Under the pieces are notes generated by a model. It did not search any database. It saw only the letters and a program-made list of their open reading frames with translations, and was not told the DNA's origin. Both the position numbers and the translations under genes were made by a program. From positions 64,001 to 91,737 of the IMG/VR virus record IMGVR_UViG_3300031951_000072: a stretch of 27,737 bases of DNA. One strand, 5' to 3'. Numbering within the stretch: the first letter of the stretch is position 1; every line of letters starts with the position of its first letter. The DNA is from a virus. Of this stretch, positions 6,294 to 13,946 are shown piece by piece.

Positions 6294-7068
6294 TCCTCCT
6301 AGTATAACTTAAACGCTTTATTTTTGGTATAAGAGGATCCTCTTTAGGGACCTCTAATTCCTGTTGTGTAACTTCAGGTGTTGTTTCGGATGTATATGGT
6401 ATATCATCAACTACGGATACCTGTTCAGTTTCTGTTGGAGTCGGCTCTGGTGTTGGCTCTGGCGTTGGTTCTGGTTTAATTTCGGGTTCTGTTGGGTTTG
6501 GGACTCGTTTCAACTCAGATAATTTTTTTTCTAGCTCTTTAATTTTATCAATTAACCCAGATACATCATCGTTTTGTTTTTCTTCAACAACTTCTGCTGG
6601 CTCCATTTTACTAGATCTAAATTTAACCAACATATGTAGGAATGACAACGATATCAAAGGTAGCATTCCACCTGAGAACATAGAAAGTATTCTTTTATGA
6701 CCAACAATATCTGTTTTTTCAATATTAAATAACTCCGCAATAGGGGTTATTAGGTCAATCCAGTCTTTAAATTCTTTACTCTCTATATTAATGTATGTGT
6801 ATGAGTAGAAGATATTTCCTACGAATTGGATTATTGTTACAATAGCAAACGGAAAATATACCTTACTACCCATCTCAGCAGAAATTGCTGCCAAAGCAGC
6901 TAAGGCAGCAATTTCTACAGCAACAGATAAATAGATTGACCAACTAGCCGGATTGGTTACACCATACCAATTTGTGACATGTGATATTGAAACCAAAGCT
7001 ACCAGGATTATTGGTACTATGAACGAAAAATATATTATTGATTTAAAATTTCTTTTAATCCAACTCAT
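6286..7068 (-). CDS. four-helix membrane protein with Pro-Glu-Pro-Thr tail, 260 aa
   Basis: Four membrane helices at about residues 11-28, 43-64 (very Ala-rich: VEIAALAALAAISAEMG), 68-91 and 128-148, with an amphipathic loop between three and four. A short coiled coil (168-187) and a linker of repeated PEPT/PTPE (about 190-212) follow, then a polar, basic C-terminus. It lies directly upstream of the endolysin and overlaps it by 8 bp, and follows a small one-helix membrane gene. A role in holin function or membrane targeting of lysis is a reasonable guess. The large size and long cytosolic tail are unusual for a holin, so it could instead be a structural or host-interaction membrane protein. 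Confidence 0.65.
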   Translation of the reverse strand: MSWIKRNFKSIIYFSFIVPIILVALVSISHVTNWYGVTNPASWSIYLSVAVEIAALAALAAISAEMGSKVYFPFAIVTIIQFVGNIFYSYTYINIESKEFKDWIDLITPIAELFNIEKTDIVGHKRILSMFSGGMLPLISLSFLHMLVKFRSSKMEPAEVVEEKQNDDVSGLIDKIKELEKKLSELKRVPNPTEPEIKPEPTPEPTPEPTPTETEQVSVVDDIPYTSETTPEVTQQELEVPKEDPLIPKIKRLSYTRRNG

Positions 7069-7070
7069 AA

Positions 7071-7346
7071 TTACTTTAGTTTTTTTAACTCTTCGTCAAT
7101 CGCGTTTTGACGAGAAACATCTAGAAGTGTTCTATCTGTTGCTTGGATCATTCTTTTTTCAGATTCAAGGCCCATTATGGTCAATTTTTTATCCAGTTCA
7201 ACTTTAGTGTAAGTTGAGTCTTTTATCCTGCCAATATCTTTATTTATTTTAGATATTTGACCTTTCGTCGAACAAACACTAAGCAGTGTCATAATCATAA
7301 ACGCAAGCACAATCTCTGTAAAATAGTTTTTAATGAATTGCCTCAT
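7071..7346 (-). CDS. small membrane-anchored coiled-coil protein, 91 aa
   Basis: MRQFIKNYFTEIVLAFMIMT begins the protein. A single helix (about 10-26) ends in LLSVCS. The Cys is close to a lipobox position, but Val precedes it, so lipidation is doubtful. A charged coiled coil fills the rest (ISKINKDIGRIKDSTYTKVE; SEKRMIQATDRTLLDVSRQN). Topology is i-spanin-like or that of a small holin accessory. It is the first gene of the run 7346 to about 3583, two bases before the next start, with a hairpin and an AT-rich 63-bp gap upstream. I recall similar short proteins in Bacteroidetes phages but no established function. Confidence 0.6.
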   Translation of the reverse strand: MRQFIKNYFTEIVLAFMIMTLLSVCSTKGQISKINKDIGRIKDSTYTKVELDKKLTIMGLESEKRMIQATDRTLLDVSRQNAIDEELKKLK

Positions 7347-7376
7347 TTTTTTTAAAGTTTTAGTTTAGAAAATTAT

Positions 7377-7399
7377 TAGACTATCACATAAATAGTCTA
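7377..7399 (-). terminator. hairpin between the sigma factor gene and the lysis-region operon
   Basis: An 8-bp inverted repeat (TAGACTAT / ATAGTCTA) with a 7-base loop lies 11 bp after the sigma factor stop. On the minus strand it is followed by AATAATTTT, a poor U-tract. On the plus strand it is followed by a much better T-rich run. It is a plausible weak terminator for the sigma gene, or an attenuator before the next gene. Confidence 0.45.
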
Positions 7400-7409
7400 T
7401 TTTTTATTT

Positions 7410-8210
7410 TTATATATAGTCAAAAAGAATTGCCGTACCATTCCTAAGTTTACGCAATCCTTTCTCCTTAATCTGACGAATACGCTCTTTTGTTAGATCA
7501 AAGTCTTGTCCAATCTCTTCAAGAGTTCTACATGAACCTGTTAGTCCGTAATAATCTTCAATTATGGTTCTTTCCCTGTCATCCAAGCTACCGAGAAGCT
7601 CAAAAAGTTTATCCCTGAGAACCTTGGTACTATTGAATGATTCATCCGGTCTACTAGCATCATTATTATAAATGACATCAACCAGAGTATCACCATCTTC
7701 ATTTATTGGCTTATCAAGCCAAATCATGCTAGGTAAGTTAGCATATTTATCAGATTTAAATCCAGTACCGTTCTCTATTGCTTTTTTTTCTTTCTGAACA
7801 TCTTGTACGACATTTACAGGAAGCCTTATCGTTCTAGCATTTTCATTGAGAGAGTAAAGGATTGACTGGCGAATCCACCAAACAGCATAAGAAATAAATT
7901 TAAGGTTTTTATTCCAGTCAAAATTTTGAGCTGCTTTCATTAGACCTATATTGCCTTCAGCGATCAAATCTGGAAGATCAAGACCTTGGTTCTGATATTG
8001 CTTAGCAATTGTAATAACAAATCTAAGATTACCACGAACAAGCTCTTCGTTAATCTTTGAAACCTGGCTAGGCGTAAGTGTACCTGAACGCATCAAATCT
8101 GCAATTTCTTTTTCACGCTCAGTTGTCATAACTTCGATCTTTCTAAGATCTTTAAGATATGAGGAAATTTCAGCTTGATTAAATGGAATTGTTGTTTTCT
8201 TTTCTTTCAT
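7410..8210 (-). CDS. RpoD-like sigma factor, 266 aa
   Basis: A sigma-70 family protein of the short RpoD kind seen in Bacteroidetes. Region 1.2-like helix at about 15-45 (SYLKDLRKIEVMTTEREKEI). Regions 2.1-2.4 at about 57-127 include LVRGNLRFVITIAKQYQNQG, DLPDLIAEGNIGLMKAA, and FISYAVWWIRQSILYSLNEN. A linker carries LDKPINEDGDTLVDVI (165-180). Region 4 at about 200-258 has LDDRERTIIEDYYGL and the helix-turn-helix TLEEIGQDFDLTKERIRQIK. Region 3 is shortened. All core-binding and -10/-35 recognition regions look intact. It should redirect host RNA polymerase to phage promoters, as gp55 does in T4 for late genes, though this protein is a conventional sigma. The start overlaps the preceding gene (ATGA). 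Confidence 0.9.
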   Translation of the reverse strand: MKEKKTTIPFNQAEISSYLKDLRKIEVMTTEREKEIADLMRSGTLTPSQVSKINEELVRGNLRFVITIAKQYQNQGLDLPDLIAEGNIGLMKAAQNFDWNKNLKFISYAVWWIRQSILYSLNENARTIRLPVNVVQDVQKEKKAIENGTGFKSDKYANLPSMIWLDKPINEDGDTLVDVIYNNDASRPDESFNSTKVLRDKLFELLGSLDDRERTIIEDYYGLTGSCRTLEEIGQDFDLTKERIRQIKEKGLRKLRNGTAILFDYI

Positions 8211-8695
8211 ATTTGTTCCAAAAATTTTTTTTCTTCATTTGTGAGAGAGGATATGCCTTGTTCATTTATCTTGTCCAAGATAGTATCCATATTGAACACA
8301 CCATCGGTAAAATTGTTGTTACAAATGGTATTATACTCATAATCCTCATCATCTTCATCATCATAATAATCAAAGATTGTTGGATTAGTTATATTGATAA
8401 ATAATTCATATTCTTCTTTATCACGGAAGCTTAACACAGATGAATCATCTACAACAGTCAAAAAATAAACATTATAAATAGAATTTAGAGGCTCACGTAG
8501 TTTACTATCAATATGTTGACAATTCATCTCGCTCATAAAATGAAACATGATTGAATCTCTAGTCCTATAGAACGTAATATCTTGTTTTGTAATATCAAAT
8601 TTTGGTGCAATAATCTCAACAATTTCACCAAATGTTTGCATGATTTCATTTTGCGTAATGCCAGTCTTATTACAAATTAAGTAGTATCTAGTCAT
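8207..8695 (-). CDS. acidic hypothetical protein with DUF6576-like C-terminal tail, 162 aa
   Basis: I start it at the ATG at 8695 (MTRYYLICNKTGITQNEIMQ). A TTG four codons earlier lies inside a candidate promoter element. The N-terminal ~100 residues form an alpha/beta domain (TRYYLICN; DITFYRTRDSIMFHFMSEMN; VYFLTVVDDSSVLSF). A very acidic stretch follows (DYYDDEDDEDYEYN). The last 25 residues, MDTILDKINEQGISSLTNEE then KKFLEQI, match by eye the C-terminal helical motif common in Bacteroidetes proteins (LDKIxxxGxxSLTxEEKxFL, DUF6576-like). It is directly upstream of the sigma factor and overlaps it by 4 bp, so it may modulate sigma activity. That is a guess from context. Confidence 0.65.
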   Translation of the reverse strand: MTRYYLICNKTGITQNEIMQTFGEIVEIIAPKFDITKQDITFYRTRDSIMFHFMSEMNCQHIDSKLREPLNSIYNVYFLTVVDDSSVLSFRDKEEYELFINITNPTIFDYYDDEDDEDYEYNTICNNNFTDGVFNMDTILDKINEQGISSLTNEEKKFLEQI

Positions 8696-8704
8696 ATCGT
8701 TCTG

Positions 8705-8712
8705 CAAAGGTA
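8705..8712 (-). promoter_or_regulatory. Bacteroidetes-type -7 box TACCTTTG, candidate promoter
   Basis: TACCTTTG on the minus strand matches the Bacteroidetes sigma -7 consensus TAnnTTTG and sits 9 bp before the ATG at 8695, in the context TATTACCTTTGCAG. No clear -33 TTG lies at the usual distance. The same TATTACCTTTG string precedes the primase gene. This would start transcription of the acidic-protein/sigma operon with a very short leader. Confidence 0.35.
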
Positions 8713-8730
8713 ATATTTTTTTTTTGATAA

Positions 8731-11067
8731 TTAAATTAATTCACTAATATTTTCAGATTTTTTAATCTGGCAGATATTGTCTGCCCAATTGTCTATCATT
8801 GGGTTATGCGAGATAACAAATATTTTTTCAAAATATTCTCTAATCTTGAAGAAAAAATTGCCAACTAATTCTAAATTGTCATTTGATATTTTACCAAACA
8901 CCTCATCCATTACTATAATGTTTGGTTTTGGAAGCGAACATATTTTAGACAAAACGGATCTTATGGCTAGAGATGAAATTGTCTTTTCGTATCCAGACCC
9001 GCTATTAAGCAATTTTTCAATTCCCGTAGAATTGTCTATCATGTAGAACTCAACATCATTCTTATCTGAAATCTTGATTTCAACTTTGAATGGTGCACTA
9101 TCTTTTAACAATCTTTGAAGCTCATTGTTTATTATTGGTAACATAGTTTTCATTATATACTTACTAATACCATGTTTGCCAAACAACTCTAGATATATTT
9201 TATATATTTTTTCTTTCTCAGCTTCCTCTTCTATTTGCCGGATAAAATTGTAATTAGAGTCTATTTTATCATGATGATTTTTAATTTGCACTATTGCAAA
9301 TGTTATTTTTTCATCAAGTTTCCTTTTAGCTTGCGTAAGTTCTTCTAAACGATATTTAGCTTTCAAAAGTTTTGACTCTATCTCATTATTTTTGTTAATT
9401 TTTTCCTGGATTTCAAGGTAATCCGAAATTTTTTCTTTAGCTGAATTTATTTTTAGCTCTAAAGATTCTTTTGTTATCTCATATTTTGAATAAATTAATG
9501 AATTTTTTTCATAAAGATCAAACTTTTCTCTTAATACAATAAGAGCTTTTTTTTCTTTTTTACATGTTTCAAGTTCAAGAACTAAAGAGTTTTTCTTCTG
9601 ATAGAGTTTTTCCAAATCCATCAATTTGTTTTTAACAAGAATGGCATTAATAATATCAATACCGCAATGTTCACACTTTATACCACCATCAACAGAGTTT
9701 TTTAACTCCTCTAACTCTGATATCTTAGAATCAATAGTTGTCAACTCAACATATATATCATTACACGCATCATTCAATTTATCGTAAACCTGTTCATCAT
9801 AAAACTGATCAGGTTTAACAAGGTAAAGATTAGACATTTCTTTAATTGTATTGCTATATTGGATATTTAGTTTTTCTAACTCAGAATTTAATGTATCCAA
9901 ATTTGTTGCAGCCAAAACCGAATCAATGTCTGTGTGTTTAGAAGCCATCAACTCCTCCCTATATGATGTCCCTATTTTAATCTTTTCCTCAATTTCAGAT
10001 AAAGCATTTTTGTCTATTTCTAGACATTCTTGAAATGTATCGATAAACTCTAAGTTTTTTTCAATATCCTGTTTTAGAGTTTCTTTGTTATATATATTGG
10101 AGATTAATCCCTTAGAGAATGTAGAGTATATTTCTTTGGCGATTTCTTCTTTTCTTTTTAAGAATTCTAACCCTAAAAACTTACTTAAAATTTGTCCTCT
10201 GGCTGTTGGTTTAGACTCAATCAAATCTTCTAGATTTGATCCTGTCGTAAGGATTGTCATCAAAAAGTCCTCTTGTTCTCCAATCGATGATTTTATGAAT
10301 TTTTCTGTTTCACGACGTTGCTCACCTGTTAAACTTTGCAAAGATCCGTCTTTATTTTTCTTTATAAAATCTAATTCCGCTTTTACTGAATAATCCCCAC
10401 TCTTGTTCTTTTTACGCTCAAGAGTCCTAATAATAAAATAATCATCGCCATCAATAGTAACCTCACCTTTAACAACTACTTTGTTTTTGTCTGTAAACTT
10501 ATTGAATATATCCTCATTTTTTGTCGTTTTAGTTGTCGTATTGAAGAATAGAAAAAGCAGAAGATCTACCGCCAGGACTGTTTTACCCCCAAAGTTAGGT
10601 GGATTCGAGGTTATAACTGTAATACCATTGTATTTGGTAAAGTCAATAACTTGATTCTCACCGAAGGACATAAAATTAGAAAATTCAATTCTTTTTAATG
10701 ACCATTTTTTAAATGCGGAGATGTCTTCATACCTAGAAATGAGTAGATCTTCTACTTGTTTATCCAATAAGTAAACGTCAGCAGCGAAATCATTGTATGA
10801 TTTAGAGTCCAAATACATATCAATTAACGACTTCTGATAATTCTTATCCATGATATTGTATGATACATCAATTGTTTGCATGGTCATCTCATCGTCCTGA
10901 CTAGAGTCCACTGTGATAACATTTATATTTGTTGTACCATACTTTTTAGAAAAGTATTGCTTAACGCTTTTTATGCGTTCTTGTGTGAAGTTATGTGGTT
11001 CATCTTCCCAAATAACTTGTACGTTAGGTGTATATTTTTCCTCAATATCAGTTACTTCGCTGCTCAT
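8731..11067 (-). CDS. SbcC/Rad50-like recombination ATPase (T4 gp46-type), 778 aa
   Basis: An SMC-type split ATPase. The N-terminal ABC half starts near residue 123 (LKRIEFSNFMSFGENQVIDF). Walker A is PPNFGGKT (156-163), in which Pro replaces the usual first Gly. Long coiled coils flank a zinc hook CEHC (465-468). The C-terminal half has signature SGSGYEK (689-695), Walker B NIIVMDE (716-722) and H-loop ISHNP (H754). With its nuclease partner it processes DNA ends to 3' overhangs for recombination-dependent replication. The partner is encoded upstream at 12069-12848. Residues 1-122 form an extra N-terminal region absent from typical SbcC/gp46. It contains a small alpha/beta pattern (VQVIWEDEPHNFTQERIKSV; INVITVDSS). 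Followed by a short AT-rich gap. Confidence 0.9.
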   Translation of the reverse strand: MSSEVTDIEEKYTPNVQVIWEDEPHNFTQERIKSVKQYFSKKYGTTNINVITVDSSQDDEMTMQTIDVSYNIMDKNYQKSLIDMYLDSKSYNDFAADVYLLDKQVEDLLISRYEDISAFKKWSLKRIEFSNFMSFGENQVIDFTKYNGITVITSNPPNFGGKTVLAVDLLLFLFFNTTTKTTKNEDIFNKFTDKNKVVVKGEVTIDGDDYFIIRTLERKKNKSGDYSVKAELDFIKKNKDGSLQSLTGEQRRETEKFIKSSIGEQEDFLMTILTTGSNLEDLIESKPTARGQILSKFLGLEFLKRKEEIAKEIYSTFSKGLISNIYNKETLKQDIEKNLEFIDTFQECLEIDKNALSEIEEKIKIGTSYREELMASKHTDIDSVLAATNLDTLNSELEKLNIQYSNTIKEMSNLYLVKPDQFYDEQVYDKLNDACNDIYVELTTIDSKISELEELKNSVDGGIKCEHCGIDIINAILVKNKLMDLEKLYQKKNSLVLELETCKKEKKALIVLREKFDLYEKNSLIYSKYEITKESLELKINSAKEKISDYLEIQEKINKNNEIESKLLKAKYRLEELTQAKRKLDEKITFAIVQIKNHHDKIDSNYNFIRQIEEEAEKEKIYKIYLELFGKHGISKYIMKTMLPIINNELQRLLKDSAPFKVEIKISDKNDVEFYMIDNSTGIEKLLNSGSGYEKTISSLAIRSVLSKICSLPKPNIIVMDEVFGKISNDNLELVGNFFFKIREYFEKIFVISHNPMIDNWADNICQIKKSENISELI

Positions 11068-11076
11068 TTTTCTTAA

Positions 11077-11283
11077 TTAAAGGTTTTGCTGGACGTTTAT
11101 TTGGGGTGAGGGTTGTTCCTCAACTTCTGAAGTTAGCTCTGTTTCAGCCGAGGCTTTATTCTTTTCAATTGACTCTAGAAGAGTTTTAAATGCCTTACGC
11201 TGCCGATTAATATCCTCTGAAATTCTTTGGTTCCTACTTTGAACACGTTGTTTGTGACCTTTTCTGTTTTTTGATTTTGCCAT
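11077..11283 (-). CDS. small basic protein, 68 aa
   Basis: Starts MAKSKNRKGHKQRVQSRNQR: an N-terminal third dense in Lys/Arg/Gln, then a helix (SEDINRQRKAFKTLLESIEK), then a polar Glu/Pro/Gln tail. The basic N-terminus suggests nucleic-acid binding. It lies between the membrane protein gene upstream (14 bp gap) and the SbcC-like gene downstream (9 bp gap), in the operon that splits the SbcC and SbcD genes. Such small basic proteins recur in Bacteroidetes phages as hypotheticals. No function can be assigned. Confidence 0.65.
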   Translation of the reverse strand: MAKSKNRKGHKQRVQSRNQRISEDINRQRKAFKTLLESIEKNKASAETELTSEVEEQPSPQINVQQNL

Positions 11284-11297
11284 AGTTTTAGTTTTTT

Positions 11298-11666
11298 TTA
11301 TTTTTTATTTTCTTCGAACCATTCGATTACACTGTTTAATGCCCAAACGCTTCCTGAGGCGAATAAGCCATCAACAAAGACGACAAGGCTTTCTTTCAGT
11401 ATAGAATCGATTCCACTACCAAAATGTCTGTATTCATCAATATAAGAAATATATGGTGAGAACAATACGAATGATAAGAAGAACCCAACCCATGTTGATG
11501 TACACATAACACAGCTTAGTAGCTGAAGCACAAAGGTACTAATATTTGATATAACAGGTATCCTATTTTCCCTTAAAAAGTTTTTAAATCCATTAAAAAT
11601 GGAACCGTATACCAAAATGTTTGTACAACCGTATGCGATAAAAATCCAAATAAGTAATTTAATCAT
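11298..11666 (-). CDS. three-helix membrane protein with CVMC motif, 122 aa
   Basis: Begins MIKLLIWIFIAYGCTNILVY. Predicted membrane helices lie at about 3-24, 43-70 and 93-114. The second contains CVMC (52-55) followed by TSTWVGFFLSF, a pattern like the C-x-x-C-x-x-x-WxG helix of DUF1360-type small membrane proteins. An acidic loop (YISYIDEYRHFGSGIDSI) separates helices two and three. The tail is charged (EWFEENKK). Its start overlaps the coiled-coil gene upstream (ATGA). The cysteines could form a disulfide or bind metal. Function unknown; its place among recombination genes may be incidental. Confidence 0.65.
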   Translation of the reverse strand: MIKLLIWIFIAYGCTNILVYGSIFNGFKNFLRENRIPVISNISTFVLQLLSCVMCTSTWVGFFLSFVLFSPYISYIDEYRHFGSGIDSILKESLVVFVDGLFASGSVWALNSVIEWFEENKK

Positions 11667-12091
11667 AATTGATCTTTTAAATTTGTTGTTCTCAAAAACG
11701 TTGCTGATTGAGATATTGATTTAGTTTTTATTGCCGATAGCTCATCTTCTTTAGCTTGCAATTCAGATCTCAGGGTTTGTAATGTATTTGACAACTTAGA
11801 CATTTTATCTCGTAAGTCTAACGTTTCTTTTTCGACAAGCTCACTACAATCTTTATCTTGAATCACCGACACCTCTTTAATAATTTCCCTGTCTACATAT
11901 TTAATAACCTCCTTTTCTATTATCTCGATTTGTTTTTCAGGCTCTGATCCACCTAATAATCCATATTTTTTAATATCAAAACCTTGTTTTAAACATTGAA
12001 GTAAAAACTTTTCAATATCAGATATTGAATTTAAGTGACAATATTCCTGAATTGTAGAATACAATTCATTATGAATTGATAAGTTTTTCAT
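11663..12091 (-). CDS. hypothetical protein with C-terminal coiled coil, 142 aa
   Basis: I favour the ATG at 12091 (MKNLSIHNELYSTIQEYCHL). Another ATG two codons earlier is possible. Residues 1-50 form a small strand-helix-helix domain ending QGFDIKKYGLLGG, reminiscent of ribbon-helix-helix or phage small-domain proteins. From about 53 onward it is a long Glu/Lys-rich helix (EKQIEIIEKEVIKYVDREII; DKMSKLSNTLQTLRSELQAK). Its start overlaps the end of the SbcD-like nuclease gene by 23 bp, and its stop overlaps the next start. It may be an oligomeric accessory of the recombination operon. No function is known to me. Confidence 0.65.
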   Translation of the reverse strand: MKNLSIHNELYSTIQEYCHLNSISDIEKFLLQCLKQGFDIKKYGLLGGSEPEKQIEIIEKEVIKYVDREIIKEVSVIQDKDCSELVEKETLDLRDKMSKLSNTLQTLRSELQAKEDELSAIKTKSISQSATFLRTTNLKDQL

Positions 12092-12848
12092 CTCCATTAA
12101 TTATATCATCAATACTAGTAATTTTAAAAGAAAGATAAGACCTGGGGTTTTTAATGTCAAAAAACGTATATTCATCAATTTCTAGATCATAAAGGCCATA
12201 GCCATGATAACTAACTGACTCACCATAATCTTGCTGAATAAAAGAGCCAACCATATATGCTTTCTTATTATTAGGAATATTAAAAACTTGTCTTTTGTGT
12301 ATATCGCCACATAATACTACGTCGCAGCCTGAAAATTTATTAGTATCATAACCTTCAGTAAAAACGTGGCCAACATCTGTTTTTAACCCATGAACCGCAC
12401 CGTGAAATATACCTATGTTTTTTTTATCTGAAAAAACAAAGTCAGGTGGTATATTATGGTCCATTAATGAATATACACACCAATTAACATTGGAATCTTC
12501 ATAGATGCCTCTATTTTTGTAGTAAACAATATTTTTATTATTTAAAGATTCAACAACAGGAGTTATAGCGTCTAGTCGACCCATATTTGCCTCCAAAAAG
12601 TCATGATTACCTGGTATGATAATTGTTTTACATATTTTAGAACATTCCACCAATACCCAAGCAATCATGTCTATCAATTCTGGTGACATTTGGTTTTTAG
12701 AATGAACCAAGTCACCAGAAAAAACAATTCTATCAGGATTATGTCCACGCCACTCAGAAAAGGCTTTATTTAATAATAAACGATATAATTCGTGATCTTT
12801 ATATATTTTAAGGTGTAAGTCCGAGAAGTGAATTATTTTCTTTATCAT
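12069..12848 (-). CDS. SbcD/Mre11-like metallophosphoesterase (T4 gp47-type nuclease), 259 aa
   Basis: I start at the ATG at 12848 (MIKKIIHFSDLHLKIYKDHE). A start 18 bases earlier only adds THKNL-type residues within the neighbour. All calcineurin-type phosphoesterase motifs are present: DLH (10-12), FSGDLV (GD 45-46), PGNHD (79-83), IFHGAV (H149), and CGDIHK (GD 181-182, H184), with QQDYGE nearby. These bind two metal ions for 3'-5' exo- and endonuclease activity in the Mre11/SbcD family. The large ATPase partner is encoded three genes downstream. At 259 aa it has the catalytic core with little C-terminal capping region. Its 5' end overlaps the zinc-ribbon gene by 41 bp. Confidence 0.9.
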   Translation of the reverse strand: MIKKIIHFSDLHLKIYKDHELYRLLLNKAFSEWRGHNPDRIVFSGDLVHSKNQMSPELIDMIAWVLVECSKICKTIIIPGNHDFLEANMGRLDAITPVVESLNNKNIVYYKNRGIYEDSNVNWCVYSLMDHNIPPDFVFSDKKNIGIFHGAVHGLKTDVGHVFTEGYDTNKFSGCDVVLCGDIHKRQVFNIPNNKKAYMVGSFIQQDYGESVSYHGYGLYDLEIDEYTFFDIKNPRSYLSFKITSIDDIINGDEKLINS

Positions 12849-13059
12849 TAGATTCTTGTGTGTCAAAAATATTAAATTCTTTATTTATGTGGTTGCATTG
12901 ATTACAACAATAAACGCTAATAGGTGCAATAGCATCTTGACTCTCCCCAAGCATAATCCTAGACACTTTTTTCAGTATAAAAGCTTCTTTGAAGAGTTTC
13001 GATCCGCATTTTTCGCAAGATATATTAGGTTGTGATCTTAAATCAATTTTTGAATCCAT
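12808..13059 (-). CDS. zinc-ribbon protein, 83 aa
   Basis: Two CxxC knuckles, CEKC (15-18) and CNQC (52-55), frame a central segment (LKKVSRIMLGESQDAIAPIS) and are followed by NHINKEFN. This is the arrangement of a small zinc-ribbon protein that I recall as a recurrent phage hypothetical (a ribbon with KVS and Pro-Ile-x-V/Y strands, then NxEF). It could bind DNA, RNA polymerase or a virion component. The last 25 residues (DTQESNDKENNSLLGLTP) are polar and overlap the SbcD-like gene. The leader is A-rich with no Shine-Dalgarno. It heads the recombination operon that continues to 8731. Confidence 0.7.
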   Translation of the reverse strand: MDSKIDLRSQPNISCEKCGSKLFKEAFILKKVSRIMLGESQDAIAPISVYCCNQCNHINKEFNIFDTQESNDKENNSLLGLTP

Positions 13060-13088
13060 AGTAATTTTAATTTATTTTTAGTTTATTG

Positions 13089-13946
13089 TCAAATTTTGTG
13101 TAATTTAAAATCGTATTGTAAAACACGATTTGTTATGTTTTGAGGAACCCTATACTCAGAATACATTGAGTCCTCATTCAAATGAACCACAATGCAACCT
13201 AATAATTTTGTATTTTCAAATTCAGTTCCTTCAAGCATTTTTAGAAGCAATTTCCCATATAATGGCAACTGTAAATAATAGTGCCCTAAAGCAGTATCGT
13301 CTATATCGTCAAAAGGTGGTTTTAACTTTTTAGTATATTTGTTAGGAACAAAATTCTTAGATTGATTCGTTTTCCAGTCTGTGATAGCAATTCCAATTTC
13401 ACCTCTAGATTTAGATTCAAATAACCATACTTTATCTGGTTGACCAACGTACCCCAATTCAGGATGACCTATTACCATCTCAGTATCCAATAATATACCA
13501 CCACGTTCTTTCATAAGTTTAAGATATTTGTTACCGGCGGATATCATTTTATCACTAGCTAATAACTGGTATCTATCACATTCAAAAACAGGTTCTCTAA
13601 GAGTTTTTCTTAAATTAAAAAGATCTACAGAAGTTTGCTCTAAAAAATAATGTACACGATTACCAAGATTGACAGCTTTATCTCCTGATTCTTTCCATTT
13701 AAGTAATAGTTCATTCTTTTTCTGTGTATTACCTTTTGATATTTGTTCAGAAATTTGTTCGGCATCAAACTCGTCATAAAATTTTTTAATAACTTTAGTA
13801 ACGGAAGGATAATTATCACGTATATTACCATTAGAATCTATCATATGGTAGATGTGTGTATCTTCAAAAAACTTTAGTGAAAGTTCCTCTCTTTTTGTTT
13901 CAAAAACTTTTCTAAGCTCATTAGCCGTGTCATTTATATTCATCAT
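13089..13946 (-). CDS. PD-(D/E)XK exonuclease, RecB/Cas4-like, 285 aa
   Basis: The motifs run in the order of RecB-family nucleases: helix with GNRVHYFLE (H99), TEMVIG (E156), GQPDKVWLF (D171), ITDWKTNQ (D190-x-K192) and QLPLY (Q226-x-x-x-Y230). The N-terminus (LSLKFFEDTHIYHMI; YPSVTKVIKKFYDEFD) resembles the usual leading region of such phage exonucleases. Residues 240-285 form a short closing domain. It probably degrades or resects DNA ends in recombination or host DNA breakdown. ATGATG begins immediately after the primase stop, so the first or second Met may be used. It is co-transcribed with primase. Confidence 0.85.
   Translation of the reverse strand: MMNINDTANELRKVFETKREELSLKFFEDTHIYHMIDSNGNIRDNYPSVTKVIKKFYDEFDAEQISEQISKGNTQKKNELLLKWKESGDKAVNLGNRVHYFLEQTSVDLFNLRKTLREPVFECDRYQLLASDKMISAGNKYLKLMKERGGILLDTEMVIGHPELGYVGQPDKVWLFESKSRGEIGIAITDWKTNQSKNFVPNKYTKKLKPPFDDIDDTALGHYYLQLPLYGKLLLKMLEGTEFENTKLLGCIVVHLNEDSMYSEYRVPQNITNRVLQYDFKLHKI

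Noticed and set aside
6294-6300. AGGAGGA directly before the endolysin ATG
   Set aside because: It looks like a perfect Shine-Dalgarno but leaves about one base to the ATG and is coding sequence (Arg-Arg) of the upstream gene.
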